From Desulfatitalea sp. BRH_c12 (GTDB lineage: Bacteria; Desulfobacterota; Desulfobacteria; Desulfobacterales; Desulfosarcinaceae), in assembly GCA_000961655.1 (NCBI GenBank), contig LADR01000023.1, positions 62,001 through 126,000 of the forward strand: a stretch of 64,000 nt of DNA. Reading direction: 5' to 3'. The stretch's first letter is position 1, and every line of letters begins with the position of its first letter. Shown here piece by piece: positions 27,865-36,165 of the stretch. Under the pieces are notes generated by a model, which was not told where the DNA came from, ran no database searches, and saw only the letters and a list, made by a program, of their open reading frames with translations. The position numbers and the translations under genes are program-made.

Positions 27865-29211
27865 ATGGTCATCAAGAAAGATGGTCACCCTGTGTTCCGC
27901 TCATTTTTAAAATTATTGCCGAGTTACCCATCTGCAAACGACACGCATCTGAAATTGCGGTGGTTGATGTTTGCGCGCGTCATGTTCGCCTGCTTGCTGC
28001 TGGGGGCCACGCTTTTCCTACAGATCCAAAATACTGATCCTGTGCTGGCGTCCCTGGTCGCCTCACTCTATTTGCTGATCGGATTTATTTTTGTACTTTC
28101 ATTGTTGTACGGCACCGCCTTTCGGCACATAAAGCGTCAAAAGTTATTTGCCTATCTCCAAATCGTGATCGACACGATCATCGTGACCGTTATTGTCCTT
28201 ATCACCGGAGGTTTTCACAGTCTTTTTTCATTTCTGTATCTGGTCGTGATTATCTATGCCAGCATGATCCTGTATATGAGAGGTGGTCTTTTTTTGGCGT
28301 GCCTCATAAGCTTGGAGTACACGTTAATCTTGTCGGTCGATTTTTCAATTTCTGCCAACCTTGCGGGTGTTATCAACCACTTTTCCCTGTATGAGCCGAG
28401 CGCCTTTGAAATTGTTTATAAAGTGCTCACGACTTCGATGGCCTGCATCGCGGTAGCGGTCCTGAGCGGTTTGTTGACCGAGCAGAACCGAAAAACCCAA
28501 GCTGAACTGCGCGTCATGAGCACGCATGTCAAGCGGGTCGAAAAGATGGCCTACATGGGGGAGATGGCAGCGGGTCTGGCGCATGAAATTAAGAATCCAT
28601 TGGCGTCGTTGGTTGGTTCGATCCAGCTGCTGAAAGATGATTTGAGCTGCGATCCCGATCACGGGCGCTTGATGGAAATTGTCCTGCGAGAAACGGATCG
28701 GCTCAGCACTTTGGTCAATGAATTCCTGCTTTTTGCCCGGCCACCGGCGGGCAGGCCCGAATTGTTGCATCTTAAGGAAACGATCGAGGAAGTTACCGGA
28801 TTGTTTGAACGCGATCCGCACCATGCTATGCGGTTTTCAGTGACTAAGAGGCTGGATTCAGACGTCCGCGTCATCATGGATCCGGCCCATCTGCGTCAAG
28901 TGCTTTGGAATCTTTTGTTGAATGCCGCAGAGTCGGTGCAAGACGACGGCATGATCGAAATTCATGCGGTTGCAATTAAGAACAATGATGTCCGAATCCA
29001 CATCAAAGATAATGGATGTGGGATATCGGCAGATGTGGTTCCCAAAATTTTTGATCCCTTCTTTACGACCAAATCGGAGGGCACCGGCTTAGGGTTGTCG
29101 ATCGTGCACCGCATTCTGGAAGCATATGACAGCCGCCTCGATGTTCAAAGTCAGGTGGGGTGCGGTGCGACCTTTTCATTTGTCTTGAAAAGGTCCGGCA
29201 TGGCCAACTGA
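27865..29211 (+). CDS. pilS: PilS-type sensor histidine kinase
   Basis: A 448-residue membrane kinase. About six hydrophobic helices lie between residues 33 and 205. A HisKA domain with the phospho-accepting His240 (GLAHEIKNPLASL) follows, then an HATPase domain with N box (LRQVLWNLLLNAAES), DNGCGIS and GTGLGLSIV. In known systems PilS phosphorylates PilR, a sigma-54 activator. No response regulator is encoded next to it. A sigma-54 promoter lies 170 bases downstream. It is co-transcribed with pilC, 8 bases apart. Confidence 0.87.
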   Translation: MVIKKDGHPVFRSFLKLLPSYPSANDTHLKLRWLMFARVMFACLLLGATLFLQIQNTDPVLASLVASLYLLIGFIFVLSLLYGTAFRHIKRQKLFAYLQIVIDTIIVTVIVLITGGFHSLFSFLYLVVIIYASMILYMRGGLFLACLISLEYTLILSVDFSISANLAGVINHFSLYEPSAFEIVYKVLTTSMACIAVAVLSGLLTEQNRKTQAELRVMSTHVKRVEKMAYMGEMAAGLAHEIKNPLASLVGSIQLLKDDLSCDPDHGRLMEIVLRETDRLSTLVNEFLLFARPPAGRPELLHLKETIEEVTGLFERDPHHAMRFSVTKRLDSDVRVIMDPAHLRQVLWNLLLNAAESVQDDGMIEIHAVAIKNNDVRIHIKDNGCGISADVVPKIFDPFFTTKSEGTGLGLSIVHRILEAYDSRLDVQSQVGCGATFSFVLKRSGMAN

Positions 29212-29269
29212 AATTCTCTTTCGATATGGCCCCGGCCGCGAAGTCATTCGATGTACATCATCGTGCATC

Positions 29270-29295
29270 AGAGCGTAGATATAAACATACGCTCT
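29270..29295. repeat. Inverted repeat upstream of the sigma-54 promoter
   Basis: AGAGCGTA and TACGCTCT are perfect 8-base arms 10 bases apart, centred about 100 bases before the -24/-12 element, the distance expected for an activator-binding site. A 10-base palindrome GATGTACATC lies at 29250-29259. Either could instead be a pilS terminator. Confidence 0.4.
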
Positions 29296-29381
29296 TAGGC
29301 CTGCTATCGCCAAAATAATTCCCTCCCATCAAAAATTCTTGCCCGGTGCGCATTATTCGAAAAAGAATTCCAATCTGTATC

Positions 29382-29397
29382 TGGCACATCCGTTGCA
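29382..29397 (+). promoter_or_regulatory. Sigma-54 (RpoN) -24/-12 promoter
   Basis: TGGCACATCCGTTGCA matches the consensus TGGCACRNNNNTTGCW at every defined position, with exactly 10 bases between GG and GC. Transcription would start near 29408, about 40 bases before the c-di-GMP aptamer. It needs an enhancer-binding activator; a PilS-type kinase gene is immediately upstream. Confidence 0.85.
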
Positions 29398-29450
29398 TCG
29401 AAAGCTACCGGTAAGAAAGTGTCGATCAGAACTTTTTCTCCTTAGGGGGA

Positions 29451-29534
29451 GCTCGAAAAAGGCAAAACATCCGAAAGGATGAGACGCAAAGCCACTGGCC
29501 TAAGTCCAAGGATATGGCAGCAGGGTTGCCGGGC
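29451..29534 (+). promoter_or_regulatory. Cyclic di-GMP-I (GEMM-I) riboswitch aptamer
   Basis: The core GGCAAAAC-ATCC-GAAA-GGAT-GAGACGCAAAGCC matches the GEMM-I hallmark: a GNRA-capped stem followed by ACGCAAAGCC. Next come GGCCTAAGTCC, the second hairpin (GGCA...TTGCC) and a closing GGGC that can pair with GCTC at 29451-29454. It lies between the sigma-54 promoter and the secreted protein gene. Confidence 0.92.
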
Positions 29535-29540
29535 GAAGGT

Positions 29541-29597
29541 GACATCTCATTGTCGAGACGCCGTTCGCACGGAATGAACGCACGATAGGGAGATGTC
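29541..29597 (+). promoter_or_regulatory. Riboswitch expression platform masking the ribosome binding site
   Basis: GACATCTC (29541-29548) is a perfect complement of GAGATGTC (29590-29597), which is part of the ribosome binding site AGGGAGATGTC directly before the ATG. An inner CGTTC/GAACG hairpin stabilises the stem. The platform begins 7 bases after the aptamer, so control is probably at translation. Whether ligand turns expression on or off cannot be told. Confidence 0.7.
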
Positions 29598-31121
29598 ATG
29601 CATAGAAAAAGGATATCCGGTAGCACAAAGATTTTTATCGCGGCAGGACTGCTTCTATTGGCTGCTTTTCCCGTGTTCGTCGCGGCTGCCCAAGTCACGT
29701 TACAGTGGGATGACAACGTCCCTGCTCCTGAGAAATATCGCGTATATCAACGTCAGGACGGAACGCTGTTTAATTATAGTGCGCCGAGATGGTCAGGCAC
29801 CGAAACCTCGTGCACTATCGATGGTCTGACCCAGGGGGTCACTTATTATTATGTTGTGCGCGCTGTTGAAAGCGGCGCCGAAAGCGGCGATTCCAACCAA
29901 GTGTACTATACGCCGCCTCTCAGCGCCGATACCGACACCGGAAGCGGGGCAGGCGCCGGTGCTGACAGCGATGGCGACGGCATGCCAGACGCATGGGAGA
30001 TAGCCAATGGTCTGGATCCCTTTGTTGATGATGCGGATGGCGATGTGGATGGTGATGGTATTTCAAATATCGATGAATACAAAGCCAATACCGATCCTAC
30101 TAACATCTCCGCCAATAGGTCTCCGGCCAAACCGACGCTGAGCCATCCAAGCGATGGCGCAACAGCGGTCGATTTGACACCTGTTTTGATGACCGGCGCT
30201 TTTGAAGACGCTGATTCCGATGCCCACGCGCAGACCTGTTATCAAATCAGTCTTTCATCTGATTTTTCAGAGCTCGTTTATCAAAGAACCTTCTCGCAGC
30301 ATCTGACCACGCTGCAAGTTCCGGAGTTGATCCTTGAGCCGGAAACCAATTACTTCTGGAGGGTACAATATTTAGACAGCCGCAATGCCGCTTCCGATTG
30401 GTCCGATGCATTCCAATTCAATACAATCGATGACCCCTATGTCAGGGATCTGGACCTCAATGGCATACCGGATTGGCAAGAATTGAATGCAGGCTTGGAT
30501 CTTGATCGGGATGGTATAGACGATGTCCTTCAAGCAGGATTGTATGGCGTCAATACGGATGACGCGATTAATCCGCAAGTCGCTTTAAAAGTGATCAGCA
30601 ACAATGTGGATGTAGGTATCATGATGGCCCTGGATGCCGCCTATATTCCCTATGCGGCCAACCAGCCTGAGTATTTGACCGGCGTGATCGGGTTTAAACT
30701 ATATTTGCAAAACGAGGATGCCACTGCGGAAGTCAAAGTGTATTTTGCACAACCAGCACCATCCAGTGCACAATGGTACAAATATGATATGGATGCTGGC
30801 TGGACAGTGTATGACAATGCCGTTTTCAGCGCCGACCGCCGGTCGGTTACGTTGATGCTGGAAGATGGCGGCATCGGCGATCAGGATGGTGTGCGCAACG
30901 GCATTATTGTCGATCCATCAGGGTTGGGATATAGTAGTCAGTTGGGCGCGACATCCAGTGGAAGTGCGGCTTCCGGTGCAGGATGTTTCATCGATACTGC
31001 CAGTCATTCACAGCAGGGGCGCATCGCTGGTGTGCTGGCGATTCTGCTGCTGTTCGGCACCGGTGCATTGCTGGCGATCATTGCCATGCTGCGTTTGCGT
31101 CATCCTATGTGGAACAGATAA
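29598..31121 (+). CDS. Secreted surface protein with Ca-binding repeats and choice-of-anchor U domain
   Basis: A 507-residue exported protein. It has a signal peptide at about 1-31, a fibronectin-III-like domain at about 32-107, thrombospondin-3-type D-x-D-G-D-G repeats at about 122-168, and a second Ig/FN3-like domain at about 178-280. A further D-rich repeat covers about 282-312, and a choice-of-anchor-U-like domain (YKYDMDAGW, then LEDGGIGDQDG and GIIVDPSGLG) about 320-450. The C-terminus has GCFIDTA, a membrane helix (about 475-498) and basic residues, like sorting-signal tails. Expression appears to be governed by sigma-54 and c-di-GMP. Probable role in adhesion or matrix, by inference. 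Confidence 0.85.
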   Translation: MHRKRISGSTKIFIAAGLLLLAAFPVFVAAAQVTLQWDDNVPAPEKYRVYQRQDGTLFNYSAPRWSGTETSCTIDGLTQGVTYYYVVRAVESGAESGDSNQVYYTPPLSADTDTGSGAGAGADSDGDGMPDAWEIANGLDPFVDDADGDVDGDGISNIDEYKANTDPTNISANRSPAKPTLSHPSDGATAVDLTPVLMTGAFEDADSDAHAQTCYQISLSSDFSELVYQRTFSQHLTTLQVPELILEPETNYFWRVQYLDSRNAASDWSDAFQFNTIDDPYVRDLDLNGIPDWQELNAGLDLDRDGIDDVLQAGLYGVNTDDAINPQVALKVISNNVDVGIMMALDAAYIPYAANQPEYLTGVIGFKLYLQNEDATAEVKVYFAQPAPSSAQWYKYDMDAGWTVYDNAVFSADRRSVTLMLEDGGIGDQDGVRNGIIVDPSGLGYSSQLGATSSGSAASGAGCFIDTASHSQQGRIAGVLAILLLFGTGALLAIIAMLRLRHPMWNR

Positions 31122-31139
31122 AAAGAAAGATCATGGAGT

Positions 31140-31180
31140 CAAAACCCCGGAGATACAAAAAATCTTCGGGGTTTTGTTCT
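31140..31180. terminator. Intrinsic terminator, probably bidirectional
   Basis: CAAAACCCCG (31140-31149) pairs with CGGGGTTTTG (31167-31176), followed by TTCTTT. It lies between the secreted protein gene (+) and the end of the long envelope operon (-) and could serve both. Confidence 0.7.
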
Positions 31181-31867
31181 TTATGGGAGGAGAATAGGGT
31201 GGCCGAAATACGCATCCGCCTCATCGGTAATGCGGTTCATTTCATCTTCGAGGGCCTGGGTGCAGCGTTGAATCTGTTCCGCGTCGAAATCGGCCGGCAC
31301 GAAAATGGGGGTGCCGTATATCAGCAGGCACGCGGTGGCCGGATAGGGCAAGATGAATCGGTCCCAGCTGTTGAACACTTTGCGTCGTTTCGCACTGTAT
31401 GTAACAGGAATGATAGGATAACCGGTTTTTTGTGCCAGATAAATCACCCCCGGCTGCACTTTTTGAGGGGGGCCTTGGGGCCCATCCGGTATCAGGCCGC
31501 CCGGGCGATGGTGGTAGCGCATCTCCTTAATCAGTTGGACCAGCGCACGACTGCCGCCTCTGGTGGTCGAACCGCGAACGGTCGCTTGTCCCTGGCGCTG
31601 AAGTATTTGCGCCATGATTTCGCCGTCAGCCGAGTTGCTCACCAGGGCAGCACCGCCTGAGCCTTTGTGGGCATAGCTGATAAGCGCAATGCGCGCATGC
31701 CAGGAGGCAATAATGTAGCGACCGGAAGCCAACAGGCTTTCCAACGGTCTGCGACCGTGCACTTCTATGCGCGATCCCACAAAGAGCGCATCGATCAATA
31801 CCTTTCCGGCTACTCCGATGAGCCGTGATCGCATGCTTACAATGTTGTGTTTCTTTTTATTTGTCAT
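31181..31867 (-). CDS. DUF374 lysophospholipid acyltransferase family protein
   Basis: A 228-residue LPLAT-superfamily protein. The SWHAR segment (about residue 55) takes the place of the catalytic HX4D-type box. GGLIPDGPQGPPQKVQPG at about 123-140 is the DUF374 hallmark. One hydrophobic N-terminal helix suggests inner-membrane association. DUF374 genes usually sit in lipid A/Kdo operons, and this one is the last gene of the lpx operon, 7 bases after lpxB. Acyl acceptor unknown; a lipid A precursor is plausible. Confidence 0.87.
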   Translation of the reverse strand: MTNKKKHNIVSMRSRLIGVAGKVLIDALFVGSRIEVHGRRPLESLLASGRYIIASWHARIALISYAHKGSGGAALVSNSADGEIMAQILQRQGQATVRGSTTRGGSRALVQLIKEMRYHHRPGGLIPDGPQGPPQKVQPGVIYLAQKTGYPIIPVTYSAKRRKVFNSWDRFILPYPATACLLIYGTPIFVPADFDAEQIQRCTQALEDEMNRITDEADAYFGHPILLP

Positions 31868-31874
31868 GATCGCA

Positions 31875-33014
31875 TCACTTCATCAGCGCAGCCGCGATCC
31901 GGGCGACATTGGCGGACGCACCTGCAAGCCCCAGCCTTTCTCTGACGATGGCAAGATTTGTGCACACGGCAGCGTATTTCTCGGGATCCGAGATCATCGC
32001 CAGTGCAGTATCACTGATCATTTGGGGGTTGGCATCTTTTTGGATCAACTCCGGAACAATTCGGTTTTGCGCAATGAGATTGACCAATCCAATATGGTCC
32101 ACCTTGATCAATGCCCGGCCCAGCCAGTAACTCAAAGGCGAAACGACATAGGTGACAATCACGGGCGTTCCGCAGATGGCTGCCTCCAATGTCACGGTGC
32201 CGGAGGCCACCACGGCCAAGTCACATTTCGGAAAAAGCGCGCTGACCGGTTCATGTGAGATGTCGACGTGGTTGAGCGGATGATTCTCCAGCAAGGCGTG
32301 GATAATTGCGCCATCGATAGAAGGGGCGCAGGATATTAAAAATCGAGCCGACGGAATCCTGGCTTGCAGGTTTTGGGCAGCCTTGAGCATGTTGACCAGC
32401 AAGGTATTGACTTCCGACGCGCGTGACCCGGGCAACAGCCCGATCACCGGTGCATCGATGTTCGGAGGCGCTGCGGACCGAACAGGAACCCGTCCGGTGC
32501 ACGAATCCATCAGGGGGTGTCCGACAAACGTGCAGGGCACATCATGCAATTCATAGAAGGGCTTTTCAAATGGCAGGATCACAGCCATGTGATCGACCCG
32601 TTTTTTAATTTTTTTGACCCGGCCAGACCGCCACGCCCATAGCTGTGGACTGATGTAGTAAAGAACGGGTATGCCCATTTTTTTGGCGACGGCCGCCAGA
32701 TGGAGATTAAAATCCGGAAAGTCGATCAAAATCAATAGATCCGGCCGCAAGCCCGCCAGCAAACGTTTCAACTGGGTCATGGCTTTGAATACCTGGGCGG
32801 CTTTAGCGATTACTTCGGTGATACCGACCACCGCGACTTGATCCGCATCGATCAGTATCTTGGCACCGGCCGCACGCATGGCCTTGCCGCCCATGCCACA
32901 AATAAAAAGGGACCCAAGCTGCTCACGCAGGGCATGGATCAAATGGGAGCCGTGCAGGTCGCCGGATGCTTCACCGGCAACCATAACAATCGATTTAGGC
33001 GTGATCGAGGTCAT
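31875..33014 (-). CDS. lpxB: Lipid-A-disaccharide synthase
   Basis: A 379-residue GT-B glycosyltransferase that joins UDP-2,3-diacylglucosamine and lipid X. MVAGEASGDLHG at the N-terminus, LILIDFPDFNLHLA near 95-108, YYISPQLWAWR near 119-129 and LLPGSRASEV near 190 are standard LpxB motifs. It starts 2 bases after the oxidoreductase stop and follows lpxI, which makes its substrate. Confidence 0.96.
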   Translation of the reverse strand: MTSITPKSIVMVAGEASGDLHGSHLIHALREQLGSLFICGMGGKAMRAAGAKILIDADQVAVVGITEVIAKAAQVFKAMTQLKRLLAGLRPDLLILIDFPDFNLHLAAVAKKMGIPVLYYISPQLWAWRSGRVKKIKKRVDHMAVILPFEKPFYELHDVPCTFVGHPLMDSCTGRVPVRSAAPPNIDAPVIGLLPGSRASEVNTLLVNMLKAAQNLQARIPSARFLISCAPSIDGAIIHALLENHPLNHVDISHEPVSALFPKCDLAVVASGTVTLEAAICGTPVIVTYVVSPLSYWLGRALIKVDHIGLVNLIAQNRIVPELIQKDANPQMISDTALAMISDPEKYAAVCTNLAIVRERLGLAGASANVARIAAALMK

Positions 33015-33016
33015 CG

Positions 33017-34006
33017 CTACCGTACCAATCGTTCACTGGTGCGCTGAATCTGATCCATGATGCTGAGGGCTATTTTCAGTGCATCACGCCCCATTTGTCC
33101 GGTCACTTCAGGGACCTGTCGATGAAGCACCGCTTTCACAAAAGATTGAATTTCATCATCAAGCGCATCGGCATGGGTAAACGTGCGCTGATCGAGGGTC
33201 ATTCCCGGAATGATCCCTTCGTTGCGAGGGCCTTCCTGGCGAACAATGGTAATTTCGCGATTGGCAAAGTTAACAGAAATGTATGCTTCTTTCTGAAAGA
33301 GGCGGATCTTGCGCTCATTTTTCATCGAAATGCGACTGGCCGTGACATTGGCAATACAGCCGTTTTCAAACTCCAGGCGAGCGTTGGCGATGTCTGCATT
33401 CGCCGTGATCACCGGGATGCCGGCGGCATGAATGGTCTTGATATTGGATCGGACAAAGTTCAAGATGATATCGATATCATGGATCATCAGGTCCAGCACC
33501 ACGCTGACATCCAGACCGCGCTCCTTGAACATGCTCAGGCGGTGTGATTCGATAAAAAGCGGCTGACGCACAATCCCCTGCAATGCGACCACCGCCGGAT
33601 TGAAGCGTTCAAGGTGCCCGACCTGGATGATACAACCGCTCTTTTCGGCCATCCGCAGCAATTCATCGGCTTGCTCAATGGTCGAGGTGATCGGTTTTTC
33701 GATTAACACATCCACATGGTTGGCGATAAAATCGCGGCTGACCGCAAAGTGGGCTTCAGTCGGCACCGCAATGCTGACCGCATCTACTTTACCCATCAGA
33801 TCCAGATGCTGATAATAGGGTTGTATACCCAACTTGTTAGCAATGGCATCGGCCTGATCACGGTTGGCGTCCACGACCCCCACCAGATCCACATCCGGAT
33901 GATGCGCATATTTTTCCGCATGGAACTTACCCAGATAACCAACGCCGACAACACCTACGCGCAGCTTCTGTCCTGATTTTCGGATCGATTTCATATTCTG
34001 GTTCAT
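33017..34006 (-). CDS. Gfo/Idh/MocA family oxidoreductase
   Basis: A 329-residue NAD(P)-dependent sugar dehydrogenase-type protein. The Rossmann motif VGVVGVGYLGKFH lies at about residues 16-28. EKPITSTIEQAD, the family EKP signature, is near 108, and the C-terminal dimerisation domain contains DLMIHDIDIIL. The start at 34006 follows the lpxI stop by 28 bases; the frame remains open into lpxI. An oxidoreductase between lpxI and lpxB recalls GnnA, which with a transaminase makes 3-amino-glucosamine for amide-linked lipid A. No GnnB-like gene is adjacent, so this is only a possibility. Confidence 0.85.
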   Translation of the reverse strand: MNQNMKSIRKSGQKLRVGVVGVGYLGKFHAEKYAHHPDVDLVGVVDANRDQADAIANKLGIQPYYQHLDLMGKVDAVSIAVPTEAHFAVSRDFIANHVDVLIEKPITSTIEQADELLRMAEKSGCIIQVGHLERFNPAVVALQGIVRQPLFIESHRLSMFKERGLDVSVVLDLMIHDIDIILNFVRSNIKTIHAAGIPVITANADIANARLEFENGCIANVTASRISMKNERKIRLFQKEAYISVNFANREITIVRQEGPRNEGIIPGMTLDQRTFTHADALDDEIQSFVKAVLHRQVPEVTGQMGRDALKIALSIMDQIQRTSERLVR

Positions 34007-34034
34007 AGTATTCCAGCGATTTGATAGTGAGCGT

Positions 34035-34889
34035 TCATTTAACCTTTTCCCCGTGCAGAATATCATTTTCATCCAGGGCCACGATGGTGATTCCCAAACC
34101 ATTGGCATGCTGGATCATGCTTTGCCGGTCGAATACAACTGTTTTGCCTGCTTCAATCGCCAGGGCCTTGATATTGGCCTGCTGCATGGCCTCGATAGTC
34201 CCTAAACCCAGCGCCGGGATGTCAAAGCGGGTATCCTGATTAGGTTTGCACACTTTGATAACGACGGCTTGGCCGGTACACAGCGCGCCGCCGCGTGCAA
34301 TGGCGGCATCCGTCCCCTCGATCGCTTCAACGGCCATGACGCTGCCACCAGCGACGACAACGCACTGACCGATATCCAATCGACCGATTTCTTTGGCTAT
34401 TTTCCATCCGACGCGCATGTCTTCACGTTCAGAACGAGATGGTTTGCGCGTTGTCCACACCCCTGCGGGAGCCAGCAGTTCGGGCAGCAGGAATGTGGAA
34501 GATTCAATGCGGATACCTTCTTTTTCAAGCAGGTCAGCGAACGCTCTTAAAATGGCATCGTCATGGGTATGGCGCATGCGAGCCAGCAGGCCGATGGCTT
34601 TGATATCCGGCCGTACATTGGTAAACATACGAGCCCCTTTGGCTACGCCACCGATCATGACCGCCTGCGTGATACCGTGTTTGCGGAAAAATTTGATAAT
34701 GCGATTGATCTGCCCCAGGTAGATCCATTCCAGCGCATCGACGTGCTGCGCCAAAGCGGGATCCGCTTCACCTTGATAGGCGACTGCGGCGACTTGCCAC
34801 CCTTTGCTAAGTGCTGCTTGGGCAAACAACAATGGGAATTGGCCGTTTCCGGCGATCAATCCTATTTTCTGGCCTATTTTCTGAACCAT
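34035..34889 (-). CDS. lpxI: UDP-2,3-diacylglucosamine diphosphatase LpxI
   Basis: A 284-residue LpxI (DUF1009) protein, the non-homologous replacement for LpxH found in many alpha- and deltaproteobacteria. The N-terminus GLIAGNGQFPLLFA, the central VMIGGVAKGARMF and the C-terminal domain (VAGGSVMAVEAIEGTD, then RFDIPALGLGTIE) match the family. It hydrolyses UDP-diacylglucosamine to lipid X. A good ribosome binding site (GGTGAAGCA) precedes the ATG, about 10 bases after lpxA. Confidence 0.94.
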   Translation of the reverse strand: MVQKIGQKIGLIAGNGQFPLLFAQAALSKGWQVAAVAYQGEADPALAQHVDALEWIYLGQINRIIKFFRKHGITQAVMIGGVAKGARMFTNVRPDIKAIGLLARMRHTHDDAILRAFADLLEKEGIRIESSTFLLPELLAPAGVWTTRKPSRSEREDMRVGWKIAKEIGRLDIGQCVVVAGGSVMAVEAIEGTDAAIARGGALCTGQAVVIKVCKPNQDTRFDIPALGLGTIEAMQQANIKALAIEAGKTVVFDRQSMIQHANGLGITIVALDENDILHGEKVK

Positions 34890-34899
34890 TGCTTCACCA

Positions 34900-35670
34900 T
34901 CAGCGTGTGATTCCGCGTTCAGAAGATTTAATGAAATCGATGAAATGCTTGACTTCCGGAATGGGCTCCACTTCCGCGGCGACGCGTTCGATGGCCTCGT
35001 TGAGGGTTAGTCCGATTCGAAAAATAATCCTGTACGCCTTCTTTAGCTGAAAAACGGCCGAAGTGGTGAAGCCGTGCCTTTTCAAGCCGACCTGGTTCAA
35101 GCCATGCAGGGTGGCGCGGTCGCCGGCGGCCAGAACATAGGGCGGAATATCTTTGACCACGGCCGATTTGCCCCCCACAAAGGCATATTCGCCCACGCGC
35201 ACGAACTGGTGAATCGCCACCAAGCCACCGATGCTGGCATGGTCTCCGATGATGATATGGCCGGCCAGGGTCGCATTGTTGGACATGACCACATTGCGTC
35301 CCACTCTGCAGTCATGAGCAATATGGGTGTAGGCCATCAAAAGGCAGTTGTCGCCGATCTGGGTCAGCTTTCCACCCGACTCCGTGCCGCGATGGATGGT
35401 CACAAATTCACGGATGGTGCATCCGTTACCGATTTTGACCCAGGTTTCTTCATCTTTGAATTTGACGGCTTGGGGCTCGGCACCGATCGCGGCATATTGA
35501 AAGATACGGCAGTTGGCACCAATCTCCACATAGGGGTCGATGACCACATGCGGCATGATTTGAGTCCCCGCGCCGATGATGACGTTGTCGCCAATAATGG
35601 TATAGGGTCCAATGGTGGCATCAGGGGCAATTTGAGCATTGTTGCTTACAATAGCGGTTGGATGAATCAT
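34900..35670 (-). CDS. lpxA: UDP-N-acetylglucosamine O-acyltransferase
   Basis: A 256-residue left-handed beta-helix acyltransferase catalysing the first step of lipid A synthesis. Hexapeptide repeats run from residue 3 (IHPTAIV) to about 190. The catalytic His is in MAYTHIAHDC, and TIHRGT and GLKRHGF are family features. The start at 35670 lies 7 bases after fabZ and gives the standard length; the frame is open to 35718. Confidence 0.96.
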   Translation of the reverse strand: MIHPTAIVSNNAQIAPDATIGPYTIIGDNVIIGAGTQIMPHVVIDPYVEIGANCRIFQYAAIGAEPQAVKFKDEETWVKIGNGCTIREFVTIHRGTESGGKLTQIGDNCLLMAYTHIAHDCRVGRNVVMSNNATLAGHIIIGDHASIGGLVAIHQFVRVGEYAFVGGKSAVVKDIPPYVLAAGDRATLHGLNQVGLKRHGFTTSAVFQLKKAYRIIFRIGLTLNEAIERVAAEVEPIPEVKHFIDFIKSSERGITR

Positions 35671-35677
35671 CGTTCGT

Positions 35678-36118
35678 TTACCCTTCAAAAGTAGCCAAGA
35701 GTTGGGCCTCGGCGGCAACCTGGCCGTCGACTTTGGCCAGACCGGCCATCTTGATGACTTTGGCCCGTTTTTTAATAATTTCCAGTTCCAGAATCAATTG
35801 ATCACCGGGAACAACCTGTTTTCGAAACCGGACCTGGTCCAGTCCCATGAAATACATCAAGGTCCCCTCGTTGAGTTCCGGAATGGATGAAATGGCGAGA
35901 ATGCCGCCTGCTTGCGCCATTGCCTCTATAATCAGTACGCCGGGCATAATCGGTGCTCCGGGAAAATGTCCCTGGAAAAAGGGTTCGTTGATCGTCACAT
36001 TTTTTAGTCCAATGACCTTGCGGTCAGGGATGCATTCCAAAATGCGATCGACTAGCAGAAACGGATAACGGTGAGGGAGATGCTTCATAATCGTTCGAAT
36101 ATCCATAGGATAATCCAT
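35678..36118 (-). CDS. fabZ: 3-hydroxyacyl-[ACP] dehydratase FabZ
   Basis: A 146-residue hotdog-fold dehydratase of fatty-acid synthesis. LPHRYPFLLVDR, the catalytic-His motif GHFPGAPIMPGV and the Glu-containing IIEAMAQAGG are all present. It competes with LpxA/LpxD for 3-hydroxyacyl-ACP, and its place between lpxD and lpxA is the classic arrangement. A start four codons later is possible. Confidence 0.96.
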   Translation of the reverse strand: MDYPMDIRTIMKHLPHRYPFLLVDRILECIPDRKVIGLKNVTINEPFFQGHFPGAPIMPGVLIIEAMAQAGGILAISSIPELNEGTLMYFMGLDQVRFRKQVVPGDQLILELEIIKKRAKVIKMAGLAKVDGQVAAEAQLLATFEG

Positions 36119-36165
36119 TGCAAGGCTCCTTCTGAGGATTTCTTTGTCCCTTATTGCGTCGCGGC

